Assembly: GCF_036227105.1 (NCBI RefSeq)
Contig: NZ_CP109434.1
Location: forward strand, 2,732,001-2,796,000
DNA: 64,000 nucleotides
Source: Amycolatopsis sp. NBC_01488
Lineage (GTDB): Bacteria > Actinomycetota > Actinomycetes > Mycobacteriales > Pseudonocardiaceae
Direction of reading: 5' to 3'
Part shown: piece by piece, positions 16,957 to 26,322 of the stretch
Layout: every line of letters begins with the position of its first letter
How positions within the stretch are numbered: position 1 is the first letter of the stretch
Program-made: the position numbers and the translations under genes
The notes under the pieces: model-generated
Seen by the model: only the letters and a program-made list of their open reading frames with translations
The model's database searches: none
What the model was told of the DNA's origin: nothing

Positions 16957-17874
16957 ATGACCGCCTCCACGCTCGAAGCGCCCGCGACCACGCCGGCGTT
17001 CCAGCAGGTCAGCCTGGCCCGCAAGGTCAAGAACGGCCTCGCGACCACGCTGGTCTGGCTCTCGTTCCTGATCGCCGTCGTCCCGCTGGTGTGGGTGCTG
17101 TACACGGTCGTCGCGAACGGCATCAAGCGCATCCCGTACAGCAACTGGTGGACCCAGGACTTCGGTGACGTCCTGTCCGACGAGGTCGGCGGCGGCGTGC
17201 TTCACGCCATCATCGGCAGCCTGCTGCAGGGCCTCGTCTGCGCGATCATCGCGGTGCCGATCGGCATGCTCGTCGCGATCTACCTCGTCGAGTACGGCCG
17301 CGGCAAGCTCGCCAAGGCCACCACGTTCATGGTCGACATCCTCTCCGGCGTCCCGTCGATCGTGGCCGCGCTGTTCATCTACGCGCTGTGGGTCACCTCG
17401 CTCGGCCTGCCGCGCAGCGGGTTCGCCGTGTCGCTCGCCTTGGTGCTGCTGATGATCCCGGTGGTCGTCCGCTCGTCGGAGGAGATGCTGCGGATCGTCC
17501 CGGACGACCTGCGCGAGGCGTCGTACGCGCTGGGCGTGCCGAAGTGGAAGACGATCATGAAGATCGTCCTGCCGACGGCCCTGTCCGGCATCGTCGGCGG
17601 CATCATGATGGCGCTGGCCCGCGTGATGGGCGAGACCGCGCCGCTGCTGGTGCTCGTCGGCTACTCGGCCTACACGCACTGGGACATCTTCAGCGGCGAG
17701 CAGGCGGCGTTGCCGCTGCTGATGAACAACGAACGCGTCAGCAACCCGATGGACCCGGGCTCGGTCGGCTTCGACCGGATCTGGGGCGCGGCGCTGACCC
17801 TGGTGCTCATCATCGCCCTGATCAACCTCCTCGCCACCGTGTTCGCGCGCCTTGTCGCCCCGAAGAAGAAGTGA
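16957..17874 (+). CDS. pstA: phosphate ABC transporter permease PstA
   Basis: 305 residues, six predicted transmembrane helices. The EAA loop is [21 protein letters not shown], and the [17 protein letters not shown] segment is typical of PstA. Forms the membrane channel with PstC. Start is the ATG 2 bp after pstC. An upstream extension in the same frame lies inside pstC and is not real. Confidence 0.95.
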   Translation: MTASTLEAPATTPAFQQVSLARKVKNGLATTLVWLSFLIAVVPLVWVLYTVVANGIKRIPYSNWWTQDFGDVLSDEVGGGVLHAIIGSLLQGLVCAIIAVPIGMLVAIYLVEYGRGKLAKATTFMVDILSGVPSIVAALFIYALWVTSLGLPRSGFAVSLALVLLMIPVVVRSSEEMLRIVPDDLREASYALGVPKWKTIMKIVLPTALSGIVGGIMMALARVMGETAPLLVLVGYSAYTHWDIFSGEQAALPLLMNNERVSNPMDPGSVGFDRIWGAALTLVLIIALINLLATVFARLVAPKKK

Positions 17875-17884
17875 GCTGTCAGCC

Positions 17885-18661
17885 ATGGCCAAGCGAATCG
17901 ACGTCAAGGACGTGGACATCTACTACGGCAAGTTCCACGCCGTGGACGGCGTCACCCTCTCGGTGCCGCCGCGCAACGTCACCGCGTTCATCGGCCCGTC
18001 GGGGTGTGGCAAGTCGACGGTGCTGCGCACGCTGAACCGCATGCACGAGGTCATCCCCGGCGCCCGCGTCGAGGGCGACGTCCTGCTGGACGGCGAGAAC
18101 ATCTACGCCTCGGCCGTCGACCCGGTCCAGGTGCGCCGCACGATCGGCATGGTGTTCCAGCGCCCCAACCCGTTCCCGACGATGTCCATCAAGGACAACG
18201 TCGTCGCGGGCCTGAGGCTGGGCGGCACCAAGGGCAAGAAGACCCTCGACGACATCGCCGAGCGCGCCCTGCGCGGCGCGAACCTGTGGAACGAGGTCAA
18301 GGACCGCCTCAACAAGCCGGGCGGCGGCCTGTCGGGCGGTCAGCAGCAGCGGCTGTGCATCGCCCGCGCGATCGCGGTCCAGCCGGACGTCCTGCTGATG
18401 GACGAGCCGTGCTCGGCCCTGGACCCGATCTCCACGCTGGCGATCGAGGACCTGATCGGCGAGCTGAAGAAGGACTACACGATCGTCATCGTCACGCACA
18501 ACATGCAGCAGGCGGCGCGCGTGTCCGACCAGACGGCGTTCTTCAACCTGGCCGGCGTCGGCCAGCCGGGCCGGCTGGTGGAGCTCAACGACACGGAGAA
18601 GATCTTCTCCAACCCGGACGAGAAGGCCACGGAAGACTACATCTCCGGGCGTTTCGGCTGA
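17885..18661 (+). CDS. pstB: phosphate ABC transporter ATPase PstB
   Basis: 258 residues, ATP hydrolysis for phosphate import. Walker [10 protein letters not shown] near residue 40, signature LSGGQQQR, Walker B VLLMDEP and the switch His in VTHNMQQA are all present. PstB-specific N-terminal [12 protein letters not shown] and C-terminal [10 protein letters not shown] also match. 10 bp after pstA. Mycobacterial counterpart at this position is the lone phoT. Transcription probably ends at the hairpin shared with phoU. Confidence 0.96.
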   Translation: MAKRIDVKDVDIYYGKFHAVDGVTLSVPPRNVTAFIGPSGCGKSTVLRTLNRMHEVIPGARVEGDVLLDGENIYASAVDPVQVRRTIGMVFQRPNPFPTMSIKDNVVAGLRLGGTKGKKTLDDIAERALRGANLWNEVKDRLNKPGGGLSGGQQQRLCIARAIAVQPDVLLMDEPCSALDPISTLAIEDLIGELKKDYTIVIVTHNMQQAARVSDQTAFFNLAGVGQPGRLVELNDTEKIFSNPDEKATEDYISGRFG

Positions 18662-18697
18662 GTGGTCCCGCTCCTGTGTCCTTTGTGGATCGACGAA

Positions 18698-18727
18698 GAA
18701 AGCCCCCGACACCGGTCGGGGGCTTTT
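18698..18727. terminator. bidirectional terminator between pstB and phoU
   Basis: AGCCCCCGAC (18701-18710), ACCG loop and the exact complement (18715-18724), extended by A-T pairs and followed by TTTTC on plus and TTCTTCG on minus. A textbook intrinsic terminator serving the two convergent genes. Confidence 0.9.
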
Positions 18728-18740
18728 CTCGTACCAGGAC

Positions 18741-19406
18741 TCAGATGTCGTCGTCGGAGCCGTAGCCCGGCATCTTGCCGGTCACCACGAAGATCATCCG
18801 CTTCGCGACCGACACCGCGTGGTCGGCGTAGCGCTCGTAGAAGCGGCCCAGCAGCGTCACGTCGACCGCCGCGGCCACGCCGTGCGGCCACTCGCGGTCC
18901 ATCAGGACGGTGAACAGGTGGCGGTGGATGTCGTCCACCTGGTCGTCGTCGGACTCCAGGCTCTTCGCCGCCTCGACGTCCTTCGACTTGATGACCTTTT
19001 CGGTCGACCGGGCCAGCTTGACCGCGACCTCGCCCATCTCGGCGAAGTACGGGCGCACCGCCTCGGGCAGCACCGGGTCGGGGTGACGGCGCCGGGCGGC
19101 CTTCGCCACGTGCAGTGCCAGGTCGCCCATCCGCTCCAGGCTTTCCGCGGCGTGGATCGCCGCCAGCACCGTGCGCAGATCGGTCGCCACCGGCGCCTGC
19201 AGGGCCAGCAGGGCGTACGCCTGCTCCTCGCACAGCGCGCGGGCGTCGTCGACCTTCGCGTCGTCGCTGATCACCTGCTCGGCGAGACCGAGGTCGACCT
19301 CCAGCAGCGCCCGCGTGGCGCGCTCCATGGCGTCGGCGACCTGGACCGACATCCCGGCCAGGTTGTCGGCGAGCTGTTCGAGTTCGACATGGTAAGCCTC
19401 ACGCAT
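18741..19406 (-). CDS. phoU: phosphate signalling protein PhoU
   Basis: 221 residues, two PhoU three-helix repeats. The first repeat runs from the N-terminal [12 protein letters not shown]; metal-binding-type motifs ESLERMGD (about 88-95) and ERYADHA (about 190-196) lie at equivalent places. Connects Pst transport activity to the PhoR kinase and represses the Pho regulon when phosphate is ample. Convergent with pstB, its likely partner. Equivalent to PhoY2 (Rv0821c) by position. Confidence 0.94.
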   Translation of the reverse strand: MREAYHVELEQLADNLAGMSVQVADAMERATRALLEVDLGLAEQVISDDAKVDDARALCEEQAYALLALQAPVATDLRTVLAAIHAAESLERMGDLALHVAKAARRRHPDPVLPEAVRPYFAEMGEVAVKLARSTEKVIKSKDVEAAKSLESDDDQVDDIHRHLFTVLMDREWPHGVAAAVDVTLLGRFYERYADHAVSVAKRMIFVVTGKMPGYGSDDDI

Positions 19407-19489
19407 GGCCCAACCCTACGGCCAACCGTGACCAAACACCGCATCGCCGGGTGAACCGCACGTGAACCCGGACTAACGATCCTCGTGGA

Positions 19490-21793
19490 TCAGCCCGTGG
19501 TGCCGGTCTTCTTGCTGGTCGACGTCTTGCTGGTGGTCGTCTTGGTGGTCGTCTTCGACGACGACGACGACGAGGACGACTTCGACGTGCCGGTGCCGGC
19601 CGGCGGCGTCTGCTCGGCCGCCGGGACCGGCGCGTTCGGGTCCGGCAGCGGGGCGTTGCTGCGCAGCGCGTCGAAGAGGGCCTTCGCCTTGCTGCGGACG
19701 AGCACCTCGTTGCCGCGGCTGTTGGCCATTCCGGTCGTCGGCACGGTCAGGAACGAGATCTTCGACTGGTCGAGGCCCTTCATCGACTGCGCCAGCGTCA
19801 TCATCTGCTTGACGCCGAGGTTGTCGCCGAAGGTGGCCTTCGCGAACGCCGTGATGAAGCCGCTCAGCTTGCCGGGGTCCAGCACGACGTCCGACGACAT
19901 GACCTTCTTCAGCAGCGCGCCGATGAACTCCTGCTGCCGCTTGATGCGGCCGTAGTCCGACGTCGGGTCGCCCTTGACGTGCCGCGCGCGGACGAAGTTC
20001 AGCGCCTGGTCACCGGAGATCGTCACGTCGCCGGTCTGCAGCAGCACCTTGCCGAGGACGGTGTCGTCGATCGGGATCTCGTTGTGGACGGTGACGCCGT
20101 GCACCGCGTCGACCATCTCCTTGAAGCCGTTGAAGTCGATGCCGACGAAGTGGTTGATCCGCAGGCCGGTGAGCTGCTGGATCACCTTGGTCACGCACGA
20201 CGGGCCGCCGACCGCGTAGGCGGTGTTGAGCTTCGCGATCTTCTGCTCGGGGACCTTCTCGTCGGTGTTCTTGCTCTGCGCGGGGTCCCAGCGCTGGCAC
20301 TCGGGCCGGTCGATCTCGAGGTCGCGCGGGAACGACGTGACGACGACCCGTTTCCGGTCGGCCGGGATGTGCGCGACCATCACGGTGTCCGAGCGCGCGC
20401 CCGGCGTGCTGTCCGCGGTGCCGACGCCCTCTTCGGCCGACGCGCCGTCGCGGGAGTCCGAGCCGACCATGAGGAAGTTCTCGTCGTTGGCCTGCGCGTC
20501 GGCGTCCTGGATGTCGGACGAGTTCTCGTCGAGCGCGGAGACCTGCGTGAACTTGGCGTCGAAGTACGTCTGGGCGCCCCACGCGCCGCCGATGCCGAGG
20601 AACACGAGACCGGCGACGACGGCCGCGGCGATCCGGCCGAACCGGACCGAGCGCTCGATCTTCCGGGCCTTCTTCTCCTGGAGCCGGGTCTGCGCGGCCT
20701 TCTCGGCGTCGTCGTCTTCTTCGGGCGAAGGCGCTTGCGTGACGACGCGCTGAAGCGCCGTACGCGTGCTCTCGATCAGCGAAGTCGGCGAGAGGCGCTC
20801 ACGGCGTTCGCGCCGCTTCGCCTCCTCGGCCTCCATCTCGTCGTGCGCGGCCGAGAACCGGGCGAGGGTGTGGTCGATCTTGCGGCGGTACTGCGTCGCC
20901 TCGTCGATCGCTTCCATCTCGTCGGTCATGGTCAGCGGGTCCAGCTCGGCCCGGGCGGGCACCGCGCCCGGACGCCGCTTCGGAGGCTCGGGAGCCGGGC
21001 GCTGCGGAGCCGGTGCGTCGGCCGCGGACCGGTTCGGCGCGGGGGCCTCGGGGCGCTTGGCCGCCGGCGATTCCGCGGTGGGCCGCTTGCGTGCGGGCGC
21101 CTCCGGGGGCGCCACGGCCTCGGCCGCGGGACGGCGAGGTGCGGCATTGTCGGGGACGGCCGCGGGGCGTCGAGGCGGGTCGGTGGCCGGGCGCTGGGGC
21201 ACGGCGCCGTCGGGAGCGGCCACGGGACGCCGTCGGGGCGCGCTGTCGTCGGCCGTGGGGCGCTGACGGGCGCTGTCCGGGCGGCGGGGCGTGCCGTCGT
21301 CGGCCGCGGGGCGCTGGGCTGCGCCGTCCGGGGTAGCCGCGGGGCGGCGCAACCGCCGGGGCGGCTGGGCGGCGGCCGATGTCTGCTGCTGGCCCGGGTT
21401 CGGGGCCGGCGGGCGACGCTGGAGCGGTGCCTCGGGCAGCGGCGAAGCCGCCGTCGTGCGGCGCGGCTGACGCGGTCGCGGCGGGCGCGGTTGATGCGTG
21501 GCGTCCGTGGGTACTGGGTTCTCGGCGGGCGGCTGCGGTGCCCGCGAGCGCGGCGGCTGCGCGCTCCGCGCCGGAGCCGGCTGAGCAGGCGGTTCGGCGG
21601 CCCGCGCCCGGCGTCCTGGCTGCTCGGGACGGTCCTCGCGGCTCGGGAGGGGGCGGACGCCGGTGGACTTGGCGACGACGTCGGAGACGCTGATCCCGCC
21701 CTGGTCCTCCATCGACCGGCGTCGGCCGGTCCGGGGCCGCGCGGGACCGTCCGAACGGCGACCGGTTCCCGGGCTGTCGTGCTCGTCCGGCAC
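19490..21793 (-). CDS. LCP (LytR-CpsA-Psr) family cell-wall ligase with long disordered N-terminus
   Basis: Transfers lipid-linked glycopolymer (arabinogalactan or similar) to peptidoglycan outside the membrane. 767 residues. About 1-340 is Pro/Arg/Ala-rich with imperfect repeats of RRPxA/QRPxAD units and must be cytosolic. A helical segment follows, then one transmembrane helix (IAAAVVAGLVFLGIG). The LCP domain shows SDTVMVAHI, VVTSFPRD, LNTAYAVGGP and NFVRARH...DYGRIKRQQ with the phosphate-binding arginines. The tail is Ser/Thr/Lys-rich. GTG start is set by an AAAGGAGACC ribosome site. Rv0822c is the positional counterpart. The extreme N-terminal extension is unusual. Confidence 0.9.
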   Translation of the reverse strand: MPDEHDSPGTGRRSDGPARPRTGRRRSMEDQGGISVSDVVAKSTGVRPLPSREDRPEQPGRRARAAEPPAQPAPARSAQPPRSRAPQPPAENPVPTDATHQPRPPRPRQPRRTTAASPLPEAPLQRRPPAPNPGQQQTSAAAQPPRRLRRPAATPDGAAQRPAADDGTPRRPDSARQRPTADDSAPRRRPVAAPDGAVPQRPATDPPRRPAAVPDNAAPRRPAAEAVAPPEAPARKRPTAESPAAKRPEAPAPNRSAADAPAPQRPAPEPPKRRPGAVPARAELDPLTMTDEMEAIDEATQYRRKIDHTLARFSAAHDEMEAEEAKRRERRERLSPTSLIESTRTALQRVVTQAPSPEEDDDAEKAAQTRLQEKKARKIERSVRFGRIAAAVVAGLVFLGIGGAWGAQTYFDAKFTQVSALDENSSDIQDADAQANDENFLMVGSDSRDGASAEEGVGTADSTPGARSDTVMVAHIPADRKRVVVTSFPRDLEIDRPECQRWDPAQSKNTDEKVPEQKIAKLNTAYAVGGPSCVTKVIQQLTGLRINHFVGIDFNGFKEMVDAVHGVTVHNEIPIDDTVLGKVLLQTGDVTISGDQALNFVRARHVKGDPTSDYGRIKRQQEFIGALLKKVMSSDVVLDPGKLSGFITAFAKATFGDNLGVKQMMTLAQSMKGLDQSKISFLTVPTTGMANSRGNEVLVRSKAKALFDALRSNAPLPDPNAPVPAAEQTPPAGTGTSKSSSSSSSSKTTTKTTTSKTSTSKKTGTTG

Positions 21794-22014
21794 TCGGTCT
21801 CCTTTCGCGCGATCGAAGGCGGGTTCGTGACTTGGCCGTCTTCCCCCGCGAGAGGTGATCGTTCCCCCGGAGGTTTTCGTTATCGTACGGATATCCCCCG
21901 TTCGTGACGACACCCTCCCGGAATTTTCTTCACCTTGAGTCGACGAACGGCCGCTCACCGTCGACAAACGGGTGAAGGCTGCCCGCAGCTTTCCGGGGTA
22001 AGGCGGGGTTTACG

Positions 22015-22704
22015 TTACTCAGAGTGGGTTATTAACTGCGTGCTTTGTGCGTCGTGATAGGCGACTTTGTTCCGCCCGGCCCGTTTGGCCGCGTAAAGCA
22101 GATCGTCCGCGCTGCGCAGCTGGCGCTCGGGCGGCGTCGGGGCGTCCGGCCCCTCGTGGGCGAGCCCGGCGCTGATGGTCACGTGCAGTCCCGGCTGGAG
22201 TTCTGACCAGGGGTGACGGGCGACGCGCAGGCGTGCCGCGTCGACGATGCGGACCGCGTGCCCGGCGTCGACGCCCGGCAGCCACAGCACGAACTCCTCG
22301 CCGCCGTACCGGGCGCAGAAGCCCTCCGGCGGCAGCTCCTCCTGGAGCAGGTCCGCCACCCGGCGGAGGACGCGGTCGCCGACGAGGTGACCGTACGTGT
22401 CGTTCACGCGCTTGAAGCGGTCGAGATCGACGAGCGCGATGCCCAGCGCCGGCCGCGGCCGGGCGGCCGTCCGATCGGTGAACGGTCCGTACAAGCGCTC
22501 GTCGAGGTACCGGCGGTTGAAGCTCGACGTCAGCGCGTCACGCAGGCTGCCGTCGCGCGCGATGTCCAGCGCGGAGCGGAGGTGCTGGTAGGCGCGGCGC
22601 CAGTCGCCCTGGGTGGCGAAGAGGGTCGCGACGGCCTCGTGCAGGCGCAGCAGGTCCGGCGGCTGCGGGCTCCGGCGCAGCACGCCTTCGTCCCCGGCGA
22701 CCAT
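22015..22704 (-). CDS. GGDEF-domain protein, probable diguanylate cyclase
   Basis: Predicted to make c-di-GMP from two GTP. From the chosen ATG, 229 residues. The N-terminal helical part (LLRLHEAVATLFATQGDWRRAYQHLRSAL) looks like one or two TPR-type helices. The GGDEF domain has VDLDRFKRVND with the metal Asp near residue 93 and the active-site loop YGGEEF at about 133-138. No RxxD inhibitory site precedes the loop, so product inhibition may be absent. Soluble, no membrane span. A TTG further upstream would add 28 residues; the ATG has GGAGG in good position. It could feed the RsiG switch encoded 18 kb away. Confidence 0.88.
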   Translation of the reverse strand: MVAGDEGVLRRSPQPPDLLRLHEAVATLFATQGDWRRAYQHLRSALDIARDGSLRDALTSSFNRRYLDERLYGPFTDRTAARPRPALGIALVDLDRFKRVNDTYGHLVGDRVLRRVADLLQEELPPEGFCARYGGEEFVLWLPGVDAGHAVRIVDAARLRVARHPWSELQPGLHVTISAGLAHEGPDAPTPPERQLRSADDLLYAAKRAGRNKVAYHDAQSTQLITHSE

Positions 22705-22824
22705 GCCCACCTCCACCACGCATTGGTTGTCGTCGCAGTGGAGGCCGCGCTTGAGACGTGGGCGTGGGCGAAGGTGAATTTCGCTCAAACGGGACTACGA
22801 CGGTGACTCTCCGGAGCGGTACCG

Positions 22825-23388
22825 TCAGAGCGCGGCGAACGGCTCGATGCCCTTGAGCTGAGGGAACTGGTCCTTGGCCCAGTAACTCACATTGGCCGTT
22901 TCGTCGACCAGTAGCTCTTGGTAGTCGGTCCAGCTCACCCAGCGCCAGTCGCCGACCTCGGCCGGGTTCGGCTCGGGCTCGGCGTCGGCCCAGGCGGCGA
23001 AGACCGGGCAGAACTCGTTCTCGACGATCCCCTGGAACGGCGGCGTCCGGTAGCGGTAGCTCGGCAGCACGCAGTGCAGCCCGGACAGCGACGGCAGCCC
23101 GATCTCGTAGGCCGCGCGCCGGCGGACGGCGTCTTCGAGGGCTTCGCCGGGCGCGGGGTGACCGCAGACGCTATTGGTCCAGACCCCCGGCCAGACCTTC
23201 TTGTGGAGCGCGCGCTGGGTGATCAGCAGCGCGTTGTCGCTGCGGCGCAGGACGTAGCAGGAGAAGGCCAGGTGCAACCGGGTGTGCTCGTGGTGGCTGG
23301 CCAGCTTCGGGCCGGTTTCGCCGGTGGGCACGCCGTCCTCGGTGACGAAGACGACCTGCTCGGTCTCGGGTTCGGTCGCGGTATCCAC
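22825..23388 (-). CDS. idi: isopentenyl-diphosphate delta-isomerase, type I
   Basis: Interconverts IPP and DMAPP, cytosolic. 187 residues with the Nudix-like fold. HHEHTRLHLAFSCYV supplies metal-binding histidines, TNSVCGHP carries catalytic C75, and GIVENEFCPVF holds the catalytic Glu. GTG start gives the usual length of about 180. An in-frame GTG five codons upstream is possible. No other isoprenoid gene adjoins. Useful for terpenoid, carotenoid or menaquinone supply when IPP comes from the MEP pathway. Confidence 0.93.
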   Translation of the reverse strand: MDTATEPETEQVVFVTEDGVPTGETGPKLASHHEHTRLHLAFSCYVLRRSDNALLITQRALHKKVWPGVWTNSVCGHPAPGEALEDAVRRRAAYEIGLPSLSGLHCVLPSYRYRTPPFQGIVENEFCPVFAAWADAEPEPNPAEVGDWRWVSWTDYQELLVDETANVSYWAKDQFPQLKGIEPFAAL

Positions 23389-23474
23389 GGCCCCAGTGAA
23401 CACGACCGGCCGGACCGCCTCGTACCGCGAGCCGGGTGGGTTACCGGCGGTCCGCCCGGCCGGGTGACGGGCCG

Positions 23475-24308
23475 CTACCGCGCGTCGAGGTGCTCGACGA
23501 TGAGCGACGTCACGGCTTCCGGCGCCTCTTCCGGCACCCAGTGCGTGACGTCTTCGAGCATTTCGAACCGGTACGGCCCGGTGACCCAGTTCGCGGTGTC
23601 GAGGGCGGCGGTCGAACCGAACGAGACGTCCTCGGTGCTCCAGACGTACAGCGTCGGCACGGAGATCTTGCCGATCTTCCCACCCGGCCGGCCCGCGCGG
23701 TACCAGTTGAGCGCCGCGGTGAGCGCGCCCGGCTCGGTGAGCCGTCCGACGTAGTCGTCGATCTTCGACGGCGGGATGCGCCGCTCGAACATCTTCCGCA
23801 GCGCGCGGGCGTCGTTCTCCAGCATCCGGCGCTCGGTGACGCGGGTCTGCCGCCACTCGGTCATGTAGCGCGTCCGCAGGTGCTGGTCCTCGTCGTTCTT
23901 CATGGCATCGGCGAGCGCGGCGGGGTGCGGCGTCGAGACGACGGTGAGGCTGCGCAGGCGTTCGGGGTGCGCGTCGGCGGTCCACCACGCGACGGCGCCA
24001 CCCCAGTCGTGCCCGACGAGGTCGAACTTCGGCCACCCCAGCTGTTCGGTGATGGCGACGACGTCCTCGACGAGGTGGTCGATCGAGTAGTCGGTCGCCT
24101 GTTCCGGCCGGACATCGGGCGAGTAGCCCCGCTGATCCGGCGCGACGGCCCGGTACCCGAGCACCCCCAGCGTGGCGACCTGGTGCTCCCACTCGACGGC
24201 GGCTTCGGGAAAGCCGTGCAGCAGCAGCACGGGCCGCCCGTCTTCGGGCCCGGCGGCGATGGCGTCGAAGGAACCGGCCTCGGTGGGGATGCTGATGTGG
24301 TCGATCAC
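23475..24308 (-). CDS. alpha/beta hydrolase, epoxide-hydrolase-like
   Basis: 277 residues of the alpha/beta hydrolase fold. LLLHGFPE supplies the oxyanion HG motif. LVGHDWGGAVAW has Asp as nucleophile (H-D-W-G-G), as in epoxide hydrolases and haloalkane dehalogenases rather than serine esterases. A late Asp in WSTEDVSF and the terminal THWVPEEAPE His complete the triad. Cytosolic. GTG start with TAGATT 7 nt upstream, so probably leaderless. Substrate unknown; it ends 86 bp before idi. Confidence 0.85.
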   Translation of the reverse strand: MIDHISIPTEAGSFDAIAAGPEDGRPVLLLHGFPEAAVEWEHQVATLGVLGYRAVAPDQRGYSPDVRPEQATDYSIDHLVEDVVAITEQLGWPKFDLVGHDWGGAVAWWTADAHPERLRSLTVVSTPHPAALADAMKNDEDQHLRTRYMTEWRQTRVTERRMLENDARALRKMFERRIPPSKIDDYVGRLTEPGALTAALNWYRAGRPGGKIGKISVPTLYVWSTEDVSFGSTAALDTANWVTGPYRFEMLEDVTHWVPEEAPEAVTSLIVEHLDAR

Positions 24309-24345
24309 GAGCCCGAATCTACTTCGCCCGGTTGAACGTCCGGTG

Positions 24346-24873
24346 TCAGCCCAGCACCTCGTCCGTCGTGGCGACCTTCACCAACGGCTCGTAAAGCCGC
24401 ATGATGTCCAGCGCCTTCGCGTGGCTCTCGTCGTCCACGCCCGCGCACGCGTCGGACACCACCGTCACCGACACGCCCGCGTCCGCCGCCGCCAGCGCTG
24501 TCGACAGCACGCAGCAGTCCGTCGACACTCCCGCCAGTACCAGCCGGGCGCCGCCCACGCGCGTCGCCAGGCGGGGGGTCCACTTGCCGAACGTGGTCGC
24601 GTCCACTGTGGACTTCGGCTCGAACTCGGAGATCACCTGGTACAGCGGCGCGTCCGGCGGACGCAACGCGAACGGCCACTGCTCGTAGTACTGCTTCCAA
24701 GCCCCTTCCGGGCGCGCCGGCGCGATGAACCGCGTGAACACGACGTCGTCGCCGAACGCGTCCACCAAGCGGTGGATCGGCGGGAGCACCTCGGCGAAGC
24801 GCGGGGTGAACCACTCGCTCGCCGGGGTGGCGAAGACGTTCTGCAGGTCGATGACCGCCAGGATCGACCTCAC
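24346..24873 (-). CDS. isochorismatase-like cysteine hydrolase
   Basis: 175 residues. LAVIDLQNVF supplies the catalytic Asp, FGKWTPRLA the region of the catalytic Lys, and LAGVSTDCCVLSTALAA the nucleophilic Cys after a cis-peptide. The family includes nicotinamidases, ureidoacrylate/N-carbamoyl hydrolases and isochorismatases. Its GTG overlaps the stop of the NCS1 permease, last gene of the GntR/ADP-ribosylglycohydrolase operon. This suggests amide or carbamoyl cleavage of an imported base or nucleoside product. The exact reaction is inference. Confidence 0.85.
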   Translation of the reverse strand: MRSILAVIDLQNVFATPASEWFTPRFAEVLPPIHRLVDAFGDDVVFTRFIAPARPEGAWKQYYEQWPFALRPPDAPLYQVISEFEPKSTVDATTFGKWTPRLATRVGGARLVLAGVSTDCCVLSTALAAADAGVSVTVVSDACAGVDDESHAKALDIMRLYEPLVKVATTDEVLG

Positions 24874-26309
24874 GCCGCCTCCTGCGCGCGGATGCGTTGC
24901 CGCGTGAGCAAAGTGACGGCGAAACCGAGCGCCAGCGCCACCAGGACGCCGAGGTTCGCGAACGCCCACGAGCCGTCGCGGCCGCCGAGGCCGACCGGCT
25001 CGAGCAGGTAGCCCTGCCACTTCAGCCAGTCCGCGGACGTGTTCGTCACCAGGCCCCAGCCGAGCGCCGTCGCGAGCAGCACCAGCGCGATCGGCCCGAC
25101 CCGGACGTCGCCGTAGCGGCCGGCCGGGTCGAACAGGTCCGGCTCGGCGTAGTCGCGCCGGCGCAGCAGGACGTCCGCGAGCATCACGCCGCACCACGCC
25201 GCCACCGGCACGCCCAGCGTCACCAGGAAACCCTGGAACTGGCCGAGGAACTCGCCGCCGAAGAACACGATGTAGACCGTGCCGAGCACCATGATCACGC
25301 CGTCCAGGAGCGCCGCCACCGGCCGCCGCACGCGCAGCCCGGCCGACAGCAGCGCCAGCCCGGACGAATAGATGTCCAGCACCGCGCCGCCGACCAGGCC
25401 GAGCACCGCGACGATCGCGAACGGCACCAGGAACCACAGCGGCAGCACGGTCGTGAGCGCGCCGATCGGGTCGGCCGCGATGGCCTTGCTCAGGTCGGGC
25501 GACGAGCCGGCCAGCAGCAGCCCGAACACCAGCAGCACCAGGGGTGCCACCGACGCGCCGAACGTCGTCCAGCCGACCACGCCGCGGCTCGACGACGAGC
25601 GCGGCAGGTAGCGCGAGTAGTCCGCGGCCGCGTTGACCCAGCCGAGGCCGAAGCCGGTCATCAGGAACACCAGCGCGCCGACCCACTGCTGCGCCGAGCC
25701 GGCCGGCAGCGCGCGGACGGTGTCCCAGTGCACGTCCCCGGCGACCAGCACGACGTAGACGATCGTCAGGACGCCGGTGATCCAGGTGATCCACGTCTGC
25801 AGCTTCATGATCGCGTCGAAGCCGAGCACCCCGGCCACGACGGTCAGCGCGGCGACCACGACCAGCGCGATCACCTTCGTCGGCGTCCCGCCGCCCCAGC
25901 CGAGGCGTTCGAACACGGTCGACGTCGCGAGCGTCGCCAGCGCGGCCAGCACGGTTTCCCAGCCGACCGTGAGCAGCCACGAGATCGCCGACGGCAGCCG
26001 GTTGCCCCGGACCCCGAACGCCGCGCGCGAGAGCAGCATCGTCGGCGCCGACCCGCGTTTGCCCGCGATCGCGATGAACCCGCAGAGCAGGAACGAGAAC
26101 AGGATGCCGACGACACCGGCGACCAGCGCCTGCCAGAACGAGATGCCGAAGCCGAGCGTGAACGAGCCGTAGCTCAGCCCCAAGACCGACACGTTCGCGC
26201 CGAACCACGGCCAGAACAGCTGCCGCGGGCGGCCGCGGCGCTCGGCGTCGTCGATCACGTCGAGGCCGTTGGTCTCCACCTGGAGCTTCCGGCTGCCCGT
26301 TTCGGTCAT
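24870..26309 (-). CDS. NCS1-family purine/cytosine permease
   Basis: 479 residues with about twelve transmembrane helices, of the nucleobase:cation symporter-1 (CodB-like) family. Helix 1 region RQLFWPWFGANVSVLGLSYG and the YSRYLP loop are characteristic. Should import a nucleobase, nucleoside or related ring such as hydantoin or allantoin. Sits 13 bp after the ADP-ribosylglycohydrolase and overlaps the isochorismatase start, so part of one operon. An acidic cytosolic N-terminus of about 25 residues precedes helix 1. Confidence 0.92.
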   Translation of the reverse strand: MTETGSRKLQVETNGLDVIDDAERRGRPRQLFWPWFGANVSVLGLSYGSFTLGFGISFWQALVAGVVGILFSFLLCGFIAIAGKRGSAPTMLLSRAAFGVRGNRLPSAISWLLTVGWETVLAALATLATSTVFERLGWGGGTPTKVIALVVVAALTVVAGVLGFDAIMKLQTWITWITGVLTIVYVVLVAGDVHWDTVRALPAGSAQQWVGALVFLMTGFGLGWVNAAADYSRYLPRSSSSRGVVGWTTFGASVAPLVLLVFGLLLAGSSPDLSKAIAADPIGALTTVLPLWFLVPFAIVAVLGLVGGAVLDIYSSGLALLSAGLRVRRPVAALLDGVIMVLGTVYIVFFGGEFLGQFQGFLVTLGVPVAAWCGVMLADVLLRRRDYAEPDLFDPAGRYGDVRVGPIALVLLATALGWGLVTNTSADWLKWQGYLLEPVGLGGRDGSWAFANLGVLVALALGFAVTLLTRQRIRAQEAA

Positions 26310-26322
26310 GGCCCGTCCCTGG

